The notes below the pieces were generated by a model. That model was not told the origin of the DNA and searched no databases. It was given only the letters and a program-made list of their open reading frames with translations. A stretch of 64,000 bases of DNA, from assembly GCF_963666025.1 (NCBI RefSeq), contig NZ_OY762552.1, forward strand, positions 1,162,501-1,226,500, written 5' to 3'. This document shows, piece after piece, positions 52,122 to 64,000 of the stretch. Each line of letters begins with the position of its first letter. The first letter of the stretch is position 1. The translations under genes were made by a program, and so were the position numbers. Source of the stretch: an uncultured Methanobacterium sp. Its GTDB lineage: Archaea > Methanobacteriota > Methanobacteria > Methanobacteriales > Methanobacteriaceae.

Positions 52122-52964
52122 ATGGTAAAAAATAACATGAATCATAACCCCCCTATCATAAAGGGAGATATAACTAGAGGCATAAACGAGAATAATAGTG
52201 ATACAAAAGAGAATAATCACATCTCTAATTCTGAAAATATCCAGATCGAACTTTTCGCCACCCCCGATGGTGTAAAGGCAGTAAAAAGCCCGGTCAGGGT
52301 GAAGATTTTATCCATGCTCCGTGAGGGTGATCTCAACTTTGATGAGTTAGTTAAGTTTTCTGGCCGTGCAAAATCAACTGTATCAAGTCATCTTAAATCC
52401 CTGTCCCGAGAAGGAATAATTAGTTCCAGGGTGGACCCGTATGATGCTAGGAAAAAGATATTTTTCATCCAATCAGAATACATCGGCAAACTGCAACGAG
52501 AACAACTTCAGGAGGACATTAGCGCCTATATCCAGAGGTACATTTCAAGTGAAAATGATCCCTTTGAGTTCTTCCGTCTGATATTTCACACCATCCGCAT
52601 TTCACTACTCACCCAGGGAGTGGATATAGACCCAATACTTCACGAAGCAGGTTTAAAGGTGGGAGAAGCCCTTTATGAAAAGGTTAAAGATCCAGATAGG
52701 GATACATTCATAGGAAACATTGCCAGCTTCTGGCAGACACACAGCCTGGGAACCGTGACCATTAAAACCCTTGAACCTCTAACCATAAGCGTTCAGGACT
52801 GTTTTGAATGCAGTGGACTGCCCTATCTTGGTAGGCCTGCCTGTGCTTTTGATAGTGGTATCCTCGAATCATTGTTCAGTCTTTATAACAATGAAAAAGC
52901 CAGGGTTAAAGAAACCAAGTGTTACGCTCTGGGAGATAAATACTGTCGTTTTGTGATTGAATAA
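52122..52964 (+). CDS. MsvR-like transcriptional regulator (HTH plus V4R domain)
   Basis: DNA-binding regulator of 280 residues. A winged-helix domain of ArsR type occupies about residues 47-115, with [21 protein letters not shown] and [13 protein letters not shown] as recognition region. The C-terminal V4R domain (about 150-280) carries clustered cysteines in [18 protein letters not shown] and near the end in [12 protein letters not shown]. This architecture is that of MsvR, the redox-responsive regulator of methanogens. The first ~45 residues are polar and probably disordered. Its location downstream of hcp suggests it controls hcp, but that is inference. Confidence 0.85.
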   Translation: MVKNNMNHNPPIIKGDITRGINENNSDTKENNHISNSENIQIELFATPDGVKAVKSPVRVKILSMLREGDLNFDELVKFSGRAKSTVSSHLKSLSREGIISSRVDPYDARKKIFFIQSEYIGKLQREQLQEDISAYIQRYISSENDPFEFFRLIFHTIRISLLTQGVDIDPILHEAGLKVGEALYEKVKDPDRDTFIGNIASFWQTHSLGTVTIKTLEPLTISVQDCFECSGLPYLGRPACAFDSGILESLFSLYNNEKARVKETKCYALGDKYCRFVIE

Positions 52965-53068
52965 GTGTTATTAAATAACAAATTAGTAAATTAAGTAATT
53001 AAAATTAGATTATTTTACTTAAATGCCGTTTACTTAACTGTTTTAGTTAATTACCTAACTTAACTACC

Positions 53069-53278
53069 CTACTTAACTGCCCTGAATCTTGCTTTAGCAA
53101 CTAACCATCTCAATTGGCGATCTTTTATTTTTAAATAATCAGTATCTTCATCTGTAAACTCGTTGATGATTTTAGTTAAAACGTGTTCTTCAATTAAATC
53201 ATTAATTAACAGCAGTAAGTGATCTTCTTCATCAGAACCATCTTTCATTAAATGCTTAACCAAAAACTGCTCTTCCAT
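53069..53278 (-). CDS. Small acidic protein of unknown function
   Basis: A 69-residue frame with normal composition: MEEQFLVKHLMKDGSDEE, then a leucine-rich helix (HLLLLINDLIEEHVLTKII) and a basic end (RQLRWLVAKARFRAVK). No cysteine, signal peptide or membrane helix. The start follows GGTGAT on the minus strand, a good ribosome binding site, which supports it as a real gene. It is convergent with the MsvR-like gene and 189 bases upstream of nfo's end on the same strand. No family recognised. Confidence 0.6.
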   Translation of the reverse strand: MEEQFLVKHLMKDGSDEEDHLLLLINDLIEEHVLTKIINEFTDEDTDYLKIKDRQLRWLVAKARFRAVK

Positions 53279-53467
53279 TTAATCACCAATTTTAATCTCT
53301 GGTAATATTATTGTTTGATTAATATATAATTGTTAATCATCCACATAGAAAATACCAAGAATAATTCTGTTAAAAAAAAAACTCTTTGAAAACAAACTTA
53401 GGGATATTTTGGAGAAATTCAGGCCAAAAATCCTTAAAAATAAAAAATCCCTAAAAAATAATAGTAA

Positions 53468-54322
53468 TTAACCTTTTAAAACTTTTTTATAACCCTCTTT
53501 CATCACCAGTGAATCCTGCTCCAATAGAGGGGTTTCACAGATAATAGTGGCATCCCAACCGCAATCAACCAGTTCCTGGAGGAGTGGTTCTAAAGGTGGG
53601 CCGTATTCTTCTTCCATCAGAATATGGTGTTTTCTTTCACCTGCATCAGTGTACTCGATACGGGTAAAGTGGCAGTGCAATGCTTCCTTGCCTTTGCCTA
53701 TTCCATCCAATCCTTCTTCTAATCGGGTCAGTATACGATGATAATCATCTGCTCCTTTTATGCAACCCCTGCCCCTGGCGTGAAGGTGGGCAAAATCTAT
53801 GGTGGGAGAAAAATGGTCAAATGACTGGCATATATCGATGATTGCATCCAGATTACCCAGTTGTGATCTTTTTCCAGTGGTTTCCGGGGCGAAGGTGAAT
53901 TTTTTTATTCCCAGGGAATCCAACTTTTCCAGAAGCTCAGTTATTGCTCCTTTACATCTTTTGAGTGCATCAAGGGGCGTGTACTTTGTGTAAAATCCTG
54001 GGTGGAAAACAATACGATAGGCACCTATCCACTCTGCTGCTTGGGCTGATTGAACCAGTCTTTCAATTGATCTTTCCAAAACATCATCTTTTTGTGCAGC
54101 TAAATTGATGTAATAAGGTCCATGCATTGAAATCCTTACATTGTTAGAACGGGCATTTTCACCCAGTTTAAGACCGGATTGTTTTTGAATCTTCACTCCA
54201 TAAGTGGCCTGATATTCATAGGCTTCCAAACCTATGTCACGGATATAATCACAAACATTGACTGTTTGACCCTTGAAACCTATTGGATTGCCTGCTGGCC
54301 CAAATTTTATCCTTTTTTTCAT
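53468..54322 (-). CDS. nfo: Endonuclease IV-type AP endonuclease
   Basis: TIM-barrel metal-dependent endonuclease acting at abasic sites. Typical metal-ligand stretches are [11 protein letters not shown] near residue 67, VFHPGFY near 106, FAPETTGK near 143, [11 protein letters not shown] near 174 and [10 protein letters not shown] near 220. Length 284 is normal. The N-terminal segment [14 protein letters not shown] is that of the archaeal branch, sometimes listed as endonuclease IV-related. A second AP-type nuclease (xth) is encoded 5 kb away on the same strand. Confidence 0.9.
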   Translation of the reverse strand: MKKRIKFGPAGNPIGFKGQTVNVCDYIRDIGLEAYEYQATYGVKIQKQSGLKLGENARSNNVRISMHGPYYINLAAQKDDVLERSIERLVQSAQAAEWIGAYRIVFHPGFYTKYTPLDALKRCKGAITELLEKLDSLGIKKFTFAPETTGKRSQLGNLDAIIDICQSFDHFSPTIDFAHLHARGRGCIKGADDYHRILTRLEEGLDGIGKGKEALHCHFTRIEYTDAGERKHHILMEEEYGPPLEPLLQELVDCGWDATIICETPLLEQDSLVMKEGYKKVLKG

Positions 54323-54428
54323 GTTATCCTGTAGAATAGTTAAAATAATTTAATTTAAAGTAAATCATCGATTGAGTAATCAATGGAAAGTTTTACACCT
54401 ATCTCTTTACATCTTTATCCCTTACAGC

Positions 54429-55364
<936 letters not shown>

Positions 55365-55383
55365 GTGAAAACTCTCCACTTAC

Positions 55384-57267
55384 TCATAGATACTTCTGTA
55401 TTTCTTCCTTCAAAAATTTGTTCACCAGTTTACCATCTGCTTTACCCTTGAGCTCTTTCATTGCCATTCCCATCAGGGATCCCATGGCCCCCATTTTTCT
55501 TTCGGTAATCAATTTTTCATTGGAAGATACTATTCCTGAGATTATATCCCTGACGTTTTCTTCTGAAAGCATCAAGAGATTTAAATTTCCAGCAGCCTCT
55601 TCAGGAGTCCAGTTTTCCTTCAAAATTCCCACCAGCACATCCGAAACAGCATCCTTAGATATCTTACCCTGTTTCAGTAACTGGAATGTTCCCTTCAGAC
55701 TATCCGAGAGATCCTCCACATCCAGACCTTCCCTTCTGAGTTCTTTGAGAGTGTAAGCCAGTAGTGAAGCCACAGTTGTTGGTTCAACCCCACATTCTGC
55801 AACAATTTCTTCGAACTGTTCGGTCCTATCCTGTCGCACCAACTGGTGTGCTAGATCTTCACTTAACTTATATTCTTTTATTATACGGGCCTCTTTTTCT
55901 TTGGGAAGTTCCGGAAGATTGGCCTGGACATGTTCCAGGAGTTCTCGGGAGACCACCTGAGTGGGAATATCAGTTTCTACGTACATCCGGCTGGCAGTGG
56001 GCAATGGCCGGAGATACTCCGTATTGGCATCATCCAATGCTTTCCTGGTTTCCTCGGGAACACCATCTAAAGCCATTTTAGCCCTTCTCTGCACCTCTTC
56101 CAGGGCATTTCTGGCTTTGTCTCCTTCATCTGCAACCAGGATAAAGGCATCGTTTTCGCCAATTTTCAGGAACCCGTTAATCAGTTCTACTTCATGGGAG
56201 GTTATTCCATAGGCCGGTAGTTCATCGGTGTGGAATATACCTGCTACGCCCATTTTTTTGGCATATCCTGCAAGTTCAGTTCCAAATCTCCTCCCTGGCT
56301 GGACTTCTTTACCGATTAATTCTTTGTAACCGTTTAATTTGATTGCTAAAACTTTCCCATCTTTTTTAAGGGCTTTGGCTATGATCTTGGATTCTGTGTC
56401 CTTGAGGGTTTCTCCCAGATCATGTATCTGGTCTTCAACCTGTGCCTCTCTTTTTTTAAGTTCATCCATGATTTCCAGGAGTTTTAGCTGGCGGGTGACC
56501 TCGTTTTTCACCAGTTGTTCCATGGAGTCCAGATCCTGTACTCCCTTCACTTCAACCCGGGCCCCTTCCCTGATGGAAATATTCAGATCCTGGCGTATGG
56601 TTCCCAGGCCCCGTTTTACCTTGGTACTGCGCAGAACCTGACCAATTTGGTATGCCACTTCCCGTACCTGTTCCGGCTGGTTCATGGAAGGGTCCGTGGT
56701 TATCTCCAGTAGGGGTATTCCAAGCCGGTCCAGGCGGAATTCCACCTTTCCCTTCCTTTGACCCATTCTTCTGGCGGCATCTTCTTCCAGACCGAGGTTT
56801 TCAATGACAACCTTACCATAGGGTGTGTCCATGTGTCCCTGAATTGCCAGTAAACCTGTTCTCTGGAACCCTCCGGTGTTACTTCCATCAATTACCTGTT
56901 TTCGCATGGTGTGGAACTCGTCCACCACCGTCATGTTAAGAAGGGTTGCAATTATTAGTCCTATCTCCAGTGCCTCCTGATTTAAGGGATGTGGTGGTTC
57001 ATCATCAGTTTCCACCAGACAGGTGTGATGAGGATAAGCATCGTAGCAGAAGGTGAGTTCACGGCGTGACTCTTCAAAAGCAGCCCGGTCTATTTTACCC
57101 AGTTCACTCTGGGTGGGCCTCAGATACCTTAAAACACGGTAATCCGGTTTTTTATCGGTGAGCTCACATTCACAGGGACAGAAGAGCTTTTTGGTAGTGT
57201 TAAGCTGCTGGTGTATCTCCAGACCCATCATAAGGCCTAGTTTCTCGTAATCCATTTCAGTATTCAT
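55384..57267 (-). CDS. gatE: Glutamyl-tRNA(Gln) amidotransferase subunit E
   Basis: tRNA-dependent amidotransferase subunit that converts Glu-tRNA-Gln to Gln-tRNA-Gln with GatD; archaeal-specific. N-terminal [10 protein letters not shown] and CPCEC zinc-like segment, the GatB-type core with [25 protein letters not shown] sequence (landmark only), an AspRS-like insert ([16 protein letters not shown]) and the C-terminal YqeY-like tail ([22 protein letters not shown], landmark only) are all in order. Length about 627. The ATG at 57267 follows GGTGAT; an in-frame start at 57279 lies inside that site. It follows gatD by about 20 bases. Confidence 0.95.
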   Translation of the reverse strand: MNTEMDYEKLGLMMGLEIHQQLNTTKKLFCPCECELTDKKPDYRVLRYLRPTQSELGKIDRAAFEESRRELTFCYDAYPHHTCLVETDDEPPHPLNQEALEIGLIIATLLNMTVVDEFHTMRKQVIDGSNTGGFQRTGLLAIQGHMDTPYGKVVIENLGLEEDAARRMGQRKGKVEFRLDRLGIPLLEITTDPSMNQPEQVREVAYQIGQVLRSTKVKRGLGTIRQDLNISIREGARVEVKGVQDLDSMEQLVKNEVTRQLKLLEIMDELKKREAQVEDQIHDLGETLKDTESKIIAKALKKDGKVLAIKLNGYKELIGKEVQPGRRFGTELAGYAKKMGVAGIFHTDELPAYGITSHEVELINGFLKIGENDAFILVADEGDKARNALEEVQRRAKMALDGVPEETRKALDDANTEYLRPLPTASRMYVETDIPTQVVSRELLEHVQANLPELPKEKEARIIKEYKLSEDLAHQLVRQDRTEQFEEIVAECGVEPTTVASLLAYTLKELRREGLDVEDLSDSLKGTFQLLKQGKISKDAVSDVLVGILKENWTPEEAAGNLNLLMLSEENVRDIISGIVSSNEKLITERKMGAMGSLMGMAMKELKGKADGKLVNKFLKEEIQKYL

Positions 57268-57288
57268 ATCAATCACCATGACTCCATC

Positions 57289-58614
57289 TCATTCCCCGTA
57301 ATCTCGCAGGAAGTATTTGGAAGAGGATTTTTCATCCATTTCTCCCTTCAGGTTAATTTGCATTATCGTTTTAACTTCTTCCAGTTGGTTAGTTTGTCCC
57401 AATGCCCATACCAGTTTCACGTAGGCTGTCTCTGGCAGCATGTCCCCTACTGCGATAACACCTGAAGATAGGATTTTACGGCCAGTACTGTACACGTTGA
57501 GGTTGGTTCGACCGTAAAGACACTGGGAAGTCATGACCACCGGGATTTCTTCATCTGCTGCCCTCTGTAACGAGGGGATCAGGTGATCCGGGCAGTGCCC
57601 CAGACCGGTTCCTTCCATTAAAATACCCCTGTAACCCTTATCAATATGGTAATCCAGGAGTTCGGCGGCTATTCCAGGGTAACTTTTTATAAAGCCCACC
57701 TTTTCCTCCAGGGAGTCATTGACTTCCAGCTGGCACTCTCCCCTTTTACGAGGGGTGAATGTTTTATCAATGATTTTAACCCTGCCATCTTTTACCCTGG
57801 CCAGTGGGGGGCTGTTGATACTGTTGAAGGTGTCCCTGCGGCTGGTGTGCATTTTACGGACCCTGGTTCCCCGGTGGATGTGTGCCTTGTTATCATTTTC
57901 TGTAGCATGCATGCAAACTGTGACCTCGGCTACGTCTGACTTGGCCATGGCCACGGAACTCATCAGGTTTAAGAAAGCATCTGAAGATGGTCGATCCGAG
58001 CTTCTCTGGGCACCGGTGATGATGATGGGAACTGGTGTCTCCAGTATGAAACTTAAAGCAGCTGCAGTGTAGTGCATGGTGTCGGTTCCATGGGCTACTA
58101 CCACACCATCAGCACCCCCATGGATTTCATCAGCCACTGCCCTGGCAGCCTGAACCCAAAATTTTGGTTTCATGTTTTCGCTTAAGATGTTCATTATGGC
58201 CTTTCCACTGATGTTGGCCTCATCTAAAAGTTCAGGAGTGGCCCTTAAAAGATCATCGGCAGTGAATGCAGGGTGAACTGCCCCTGTTTTATAATCAATG
58301 ATGGATGCAACTGTTCCCCCGGTGGATATAATTGATACATCCATCTTTTCAGGGTCCCGTTTTATCTCCAATGGCGGGAGGTTTATTTCGGGTTTATCAC
58401 CCTTTTCAAGGAGTTTCACTTCCGATCCAGCCAGGGCAATGCCCACATTGTAACCACTGTCCATTTTCAGAACAATGTGTAATTCATCAGCATCTTCGGC
58501 CCGGTCCAGGAGCATGCCCCTGTATTCAGTGTCATCTTTTTTTATGGATATAATGTCTCCAATGGAAATATTCTGTGATTTTAGAAATTCTTTGGCTCTT
58601 CCACGATAACTCAT
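57289..58614 (-). CDS. gatD: Glutamyl-tRNA(Gln) amidotransferase subunit D
   Basis: Asparaginase-like subunit that supplies ammonia from glutamine or asparagine to GatE. Catalytic motifs of type-I asparaginases are visible: [10 protein letters not shown] near residues 94-103 and [16 protein letters not shown] near 176-191, with a conserved lysine further on. The N-terminal ~80 residues form the small GatD-specific domain. Length 441 is typical. The gene begins the gatD-gatE-trxB run. The C-terminus includes [15 protein letters not shown]. Confidence 0.95.
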   Translation of the reverse strand: MSYRGRAKEFLKSQNISIGDIISIKKDDTEYRGMLLDRAEDADELHIVLKMDSGYNVGIALAGSEVKLLEKGDKPEINLPPLEIKRDPEKMDVSIISTGGTVASIIDYKTGAVHPAFTADDLLRATPELLDEANISGKAIMNILSENMKPKFWVQAARAVADEIHGGADGVVVAHGTDTMHYTAAALSFILETPVPIIITGAQRSSDRPSSDAFLNLMSSVAMAKSDVAEVTVCMHATENDNKAHIHRGTRVRKMHTSRRDTFNSINSPPLARVKDGRVKIIDKTFTPRKRGECQLEVNDSLEEKVGFIKSYPGIAAELLDYHIDKGYRGILMEGTGLGHCPDHLIPSLQRAADEEIPVVMTSQCLYGRTNLNVYSTGRKILSSGVIAVGDMLPETAYVKLVWALGQTNQLEEVKTIMQINLKGEMDEKSSSKYFLRDYGE

Positions 58615-58933
58615 AGCATCCCTCTAATTTTCTTGGATAAAGTGAATTTTGATAGATTTATCATTTCATTTCATATTCTTTATTTACAATATTCCTATAA
58701 TCTTTATTTATTCAACCATTTTATTCATTCTTATTAATTCAAATATTCCATTCACCTCTGACATAATCTCAAATTTAATATGATCATTACTGATTATTGG
58801 TGGATTAATGATTATTGTTGGTAATTTTAAGATAAAAGTCTATAAAAGCCAGTTAAAATTAGAAAAGAAAATAAAATAAAGAATTATATGGGTTGATTAA
58901 GTAAAATAGAAAATATAGAAGAGAATGTCCGAA
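58615..58933. other. Spacer between gatD and the DUF2769 gene
   Basis: No gene is visible in these 319 bases. They are AT-rich, contain the gatD upstream region (TATA-like sequence around 58675-58700) and repeated GATTATTG/GGATTAATG words near 58790-58820. I see no structured RNA. Confidence 0.55.
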
Positions 58934-59230
58934 TTAATTCTCTCTCAATTCTTTTTCTGAACCATTAAGACAGAAAAGATCATTTTTAAGTTCCATATTC
59001 TCTGCCACTTCACATTCCGGGCATATACAGTCGTCTTCTTCCAGGTTACATTGGGATTTGCCCAGTATACAGTAGAGTCCTTCGTATTTTTCCTGGGCGC
59101 ACTGGTTGTACATGGGGCAGTCTGGACATATACATAGGTCTCCCATCTCATCTAACAGTTTTTCCCCAATTTCTGAATCAGATAGGCCTTCTGAAGATAA
59201 TTTATCCATTTTTTCTTCGAATTTGTCCAT
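58934..59230 (-). CDS. DUF2769 cysteine-rich protein
   Basis: Small cysteine-rich protein with two related clusters: CICPDCPMYNQC and, after a spacer, CICPECEVAE, with additional cysteines in LYCILGKSQC and LFCLNGS. The pattern fits DUF2769, a methanogen family likely to bind zinc or an Fe-S cluster. The ATG at 59230 (MDKFEEKMDK) follows GGAATGAT and gives 98 residues; an ATG at 59266 would extend it by 12. It lies 43 bases downstream of xth's start-distal end on the same strand. Function unknown. Confidence 0.75.
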   Translation of the reverse strand: MDKFEEKMDKLSSEGLSDSEIGEKLLDEMGDLCICPDCPMYNQCAQEKYEGLYCILGKSQCNLEEDDCICPECEVAENMELKNDLFCLNGSEKELREN

Positions 59231-59309
59231 TTTTATCATTCCAGCTATTATTTTTCCTTCCTGCATTACTTTTATTAATACAATCAGTTTCCAATCAAAA
59301 AGTGGCCAG

Positions 59310-60089
59310 TTAGTCTTTCAGTTTTATGTCTATTCCCACTGGACAGTGGTCCGATCCCATAACATCAGAAAATATGTAGGCAGATTCTACATTATCCATG
59401 AATTCCTGGTTTACAAAGAAGTAATCCAGTCTCCAGCCAACGTTTCGTTCCCTTGCACGTGTTCTGTAGCTCCACCAGGTGTAGTTTTCAGGTTCAGGGT
59501 TGAGTTCACGGAATGTATCCACGTAACCATGACTGAGGAATCGATCCAGCCATTCCCGTTCTTCTGGCAGGAATCCTGATATTTTCTCATTTTCTTTGGG
59601 GCGTGCCAGGTCTATCTCGTTATGGGCAGTATTCACATCCCCACAGACCACGATGTTTCTTCCCTCTTCCTTCAATGCACCAGCATAGTCCAGGAAGGAG
59701 TCATAGAAATCCATTTTGTACTGGAGACGCTCTGGAGACATTTTCCCATTGGGAAAGTAAATGTTAAACAGCACAAAATCCCCATAATCAGTTATTAAGG
59801 TACGCCCTTCACTATCGAATTTGGGAATTCCAAAGCCGTTTTCCACTTTTTCAGGTTTTAGACGTGTGTAAGTCGCCACACCACTGTATCCCTTGCGTTC
59901 TGCTTCGGAGAGATATAGCTGATAATCATCTAGGTTCTGAATATCCTTAGGGAACTGTTTCCGATGGGCTTTAGTTTCCTGGATGCATAATATATCTGGT
60001 TTATCTCCCATTAACCAATCTTTGAATCCTTTTCTGTGAACAGCCCTGATTCCATTGACGTTCCATGATAATATTCTGATTTTCCTCAT
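59310..60089 (-). CDS. xth: Exonuclease III family AP endonuclease (possible uridine endonuclease)
   Basis: Mg2+-dependent nuclease of the ExoIII/APE1 fold. Active-site residues are visible in LSWNVNGIR (N10, N12), CIQETKA (E), [13 protein letters not shown] (D, N), WRLDYFFV (D) and GSDHCPVG (D, H). Length 259 is typical. In M. thermautotrophicus the homologue Mth212 also incises DNA at deoxyuridine, compensating for lack of a uracil glycosylase; the same could apply here but needs testing. It precedes the DUF2769 gene on the same strand. Confidence 0.93.
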   Translation of the reverse strand: MRKIRILSWNVNGIRAVHRKGFKDWLMGDKPDILCIQETKAHRKQFPKDIQNLDDYQLYLSEAERKGYSGVATYTRLKPEKVENGFGIPKFDSEGRTLITDYGDFVLFNIYFPNGKMSPERLQYKMDFYDSFLDYAGALKEEGRNIVVCGDVNTAHNEIDLARPKENEKISGFLPEEREWLDRFLSHGYVDTFRELNPEPENYTWWSYRTRARERNVGWRLDYFFVNQEFMDNVESAYIFSDVMGSDHCPVGIDIKLKD

Positions 60090-60216
60090 TTTGCACCTCT
60101 TTAAAATTCACTGGCTTACCGTAATGATTTACCATCAACTGATTTACTAAAAACCATTAACTGATTACTAAAAATATCATCGGTTTTCATAAATATTTAA
60201 ACAGGATTTTAATCCT

Positions 60217-62918
<2,702 letters not shown>

Positions 62919-63331
62919 TATTTCACCCCTTGAAACATTATCCCCTAAAATTTAATCCCATTCAAATTTACATCAGTGCTTTTTATAGTTAACATTATGA
63001 CTTGCAATTTACTTAAAATTTGAGATTATGACCATATGATAAATACTAATTAATAATAGGAGAAGCAATTCATCACTAAATCCTGAAAATATATTTTAAC
63101 TTTAGAAGCATTATTAATGTTAATCCCATCAATATTAGCCATTAAGAGTCAACTGTCAACATTACAATAGAAACTTGAAAAAAATCGTTAGGATAATTCC
63201 ATTCCCACAAAAATAAGTTTCATCGATTTGCAAAAAAAATATCTAAAACCAATCCAATAGCTAAAAGCAATCCAAAGGCTTTAAGTGAATAATGAAAGAT
63301 TTATATTTATTAAAATGTGAGACTTGGTGAT
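62919..63331. other. Divergent spacer before the membrane glycosyltransferase gene
   Basis: No gene is visible in these 413 bases. They contain the promoter of the oxidoreductase operon (minus) and, on the right, a plus-strand TATA-like TTTATATTTA at about 63299-63308. That is about 25 bases before the start codon at 63332, suggesting a leaderless or nearly leaderless transcript. Confidence 0.5.
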
Positions 63332-64000
63332 ATGCTTAATAAATTGAATTTCTCATTAGCCCGAGATAATTGGCCTTTATTAATTAATCTGGGAATACTG
63401 TGGATAACTCTATTGTTTATTTATTTTTTGTCAATAAAAATGAACCAGGGTCATTTTGGCTATATCCTTGATGATGCTTACATACACATGGCCATGGCCA
63501 AACATTTCGCTCAGGAAGGTATTTGGGGAATCACCCCATACGGTTTTAGTTCATCAACATCTTCCATCCTGTGGGTATTGTTACTATCCTTAACAAATTA
63601 TATCTTTGGAGTTAGGGAACTAACACCCTTAATATTAAATATACTATTTTCAACAGCAACCTTAATTTTAGTATATCATATTTTCAGGAAATGCAATTTT
63701 CCCCCATGGTACAACTTCATCATACTCCTTTTAATAACACTTGCTACACCACTCCCCACCTTGATTTTCACAGGAATGGAACATTCAATGCAGATATTTC
63801 TGGTAATAGCTTTTGTTTACCTTTCAACCAAAATTCTATCCCCATCCACGGATAAATCAAATTCCAACAATAATAAAATAAAATTTCTATCAATCCTAAT
63901 ATTAGGCGTTTTATTGATCCTAACTCGTTACGAATCCCTATTTTTAATTGGGATAATATCGGTACTACTTCTTCTGAGGAAAAAAATATCATACGGAATA
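63332..64000 (+). CDS. GT-C-type membrane glycosyltransferase-like protein, cut by window edge
   Basis: The visible 223 residues start with a membrane helix (about 15-35), then the loop YILDDAYIHMAMAKHFAQEG with adjacent aspartates, as in the first external loop of dolichyl-phosphate-mannose and related GT-C transferases. Further membrane segments follow (near ILWVLLLSLTNYIFG, FIILLLITLATPLPTLIFTG and the end). Such enzymes transfer sugars from lipid carriers outside the cell. GGTGAT abuts the ATG, too close for a normal ribosome binding site. The C-terminal part is outside the window, so family and substrate are uncertain. Confidence 0.72.
   Translation, partial: MLNKLNFSLARDNWPLLINLGILWITLLFIYFLSIKMNQGHFGYILDDAYIHMAMAKHFAQEGIWGITPYGFSSSTSSILWVLLLSLTNYIFGVRELTPLILNILFSTATLILVYHIFRKCNFPPWYNFIILLLITLATPLPTLIFTGMEHSMQIFLVIAFVYLSTKILSPSTDKSNSNNNKIKFLSILILGVLLILTRYESLFLIGIISVLLLLRKKISYGI

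Overview
This window comes from a methanogenic archaeon of the class Methanobacteria, most likely a Methanobacterium species (inference from gene content, AT-rich spacers and gene order). Supporting evidence: an archaeal RNA polymerase with split A and B subunits, 4-demethylwyosine synthase, methyl-coenzyme M reductase component A2 (AtwA), a methanogenesis marker 9 protein, F420 and methanopterin biosynthesis enzymes (CofD, CofE, GTP cyclohydrolase III, MptD), PurO, GatD/GatE, and an MreB homologue as found in pseudomurein-walled methanogens. I saw no insertion sequence, prophage, integrase or CRISPR array; this looks like chromosomal core sequence.

Layout. 1-9953 (minus strand): the transcription/translation operon rpoH-rpoB2-rpoB1-rpoA1-rpoA2-rpl30e-nusA-like-rps12-rps7-EF-2, with EF-2 cut by the left edge. 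9978-10659: five minus-strand tRNA genes (Lys, Asp, Tyr, Pro, Thr). 10.9-13.1 kb: pgk and tpiA. 13.4-19.0 kb: a secreted peptidoglycan-binding-fold protein with a Cys/His/Asp transglutaminase-like end, a 1.15-kb gene-free stretch, taw1, a DUF1002 exported protein and a membrane protein. 19.3-23.4 kb (minus): 2-oxoglutarate:ferredoxin oxidoreductase (korDABC) and sucC, the reductive route between succinyl-CoA and 2-oxoglutarate, followed by mptD.

24.1-33.3 kb is an envelope block: sortase, a C-terminally anchored surface protein, a DUF515 membrane protein, archaetidylserine synthase and decarboxylase (minus strand), then an unknown protein with MreB, RNase HII, and an ExbB/ExbD-type proton-channel pair (plus strand). 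33.5-42.4 kb (plus) is a cofactor block: purO, cofE, a small ORF, cofD, GTP cyclohydrolase III, a Dus-like TIM barrel, atwA, the marker 9 protein, precorrin-2 dehydrogenase and hemA (tetrapyrrole supply for F430). 43.0-49.7 kb holds a DUF4013 membrane protein, an AAA ATPase, a lipoprotein-like protein, a second anchored surface protein and an orphan histidine kinase. 50.0-53.0 kb has hybrid cluster protein, a cupin, a zinc-ribbon protein and an MsvR-like redox regulator. 53.0-62.9 kb (minus) has DNA repair (nfo, xth), thioredoxin reductase, gatE/gatD, a DUF2769 protein and a second 2-oxoacid:ferredoxin oxidoreductase. A membrane glycosyltransferase-like gene runs off the right edge.

Most worth a second look: a sortase next to a surface protein whose C-terminal TG-x-P-x-GL signal recurs in a second surface protein 20 kb away; atwA flanked by the two halves of a protein that is fused in other methanogens; a perfect palindrome in the hcp promoter with an MsvR-like regulator downstream; a two-state hairpin in the rps12 leader; and a pervasive set of short tandem duplications in the spacers, two of which copy the 3' end and stop codon of the preceding gene.
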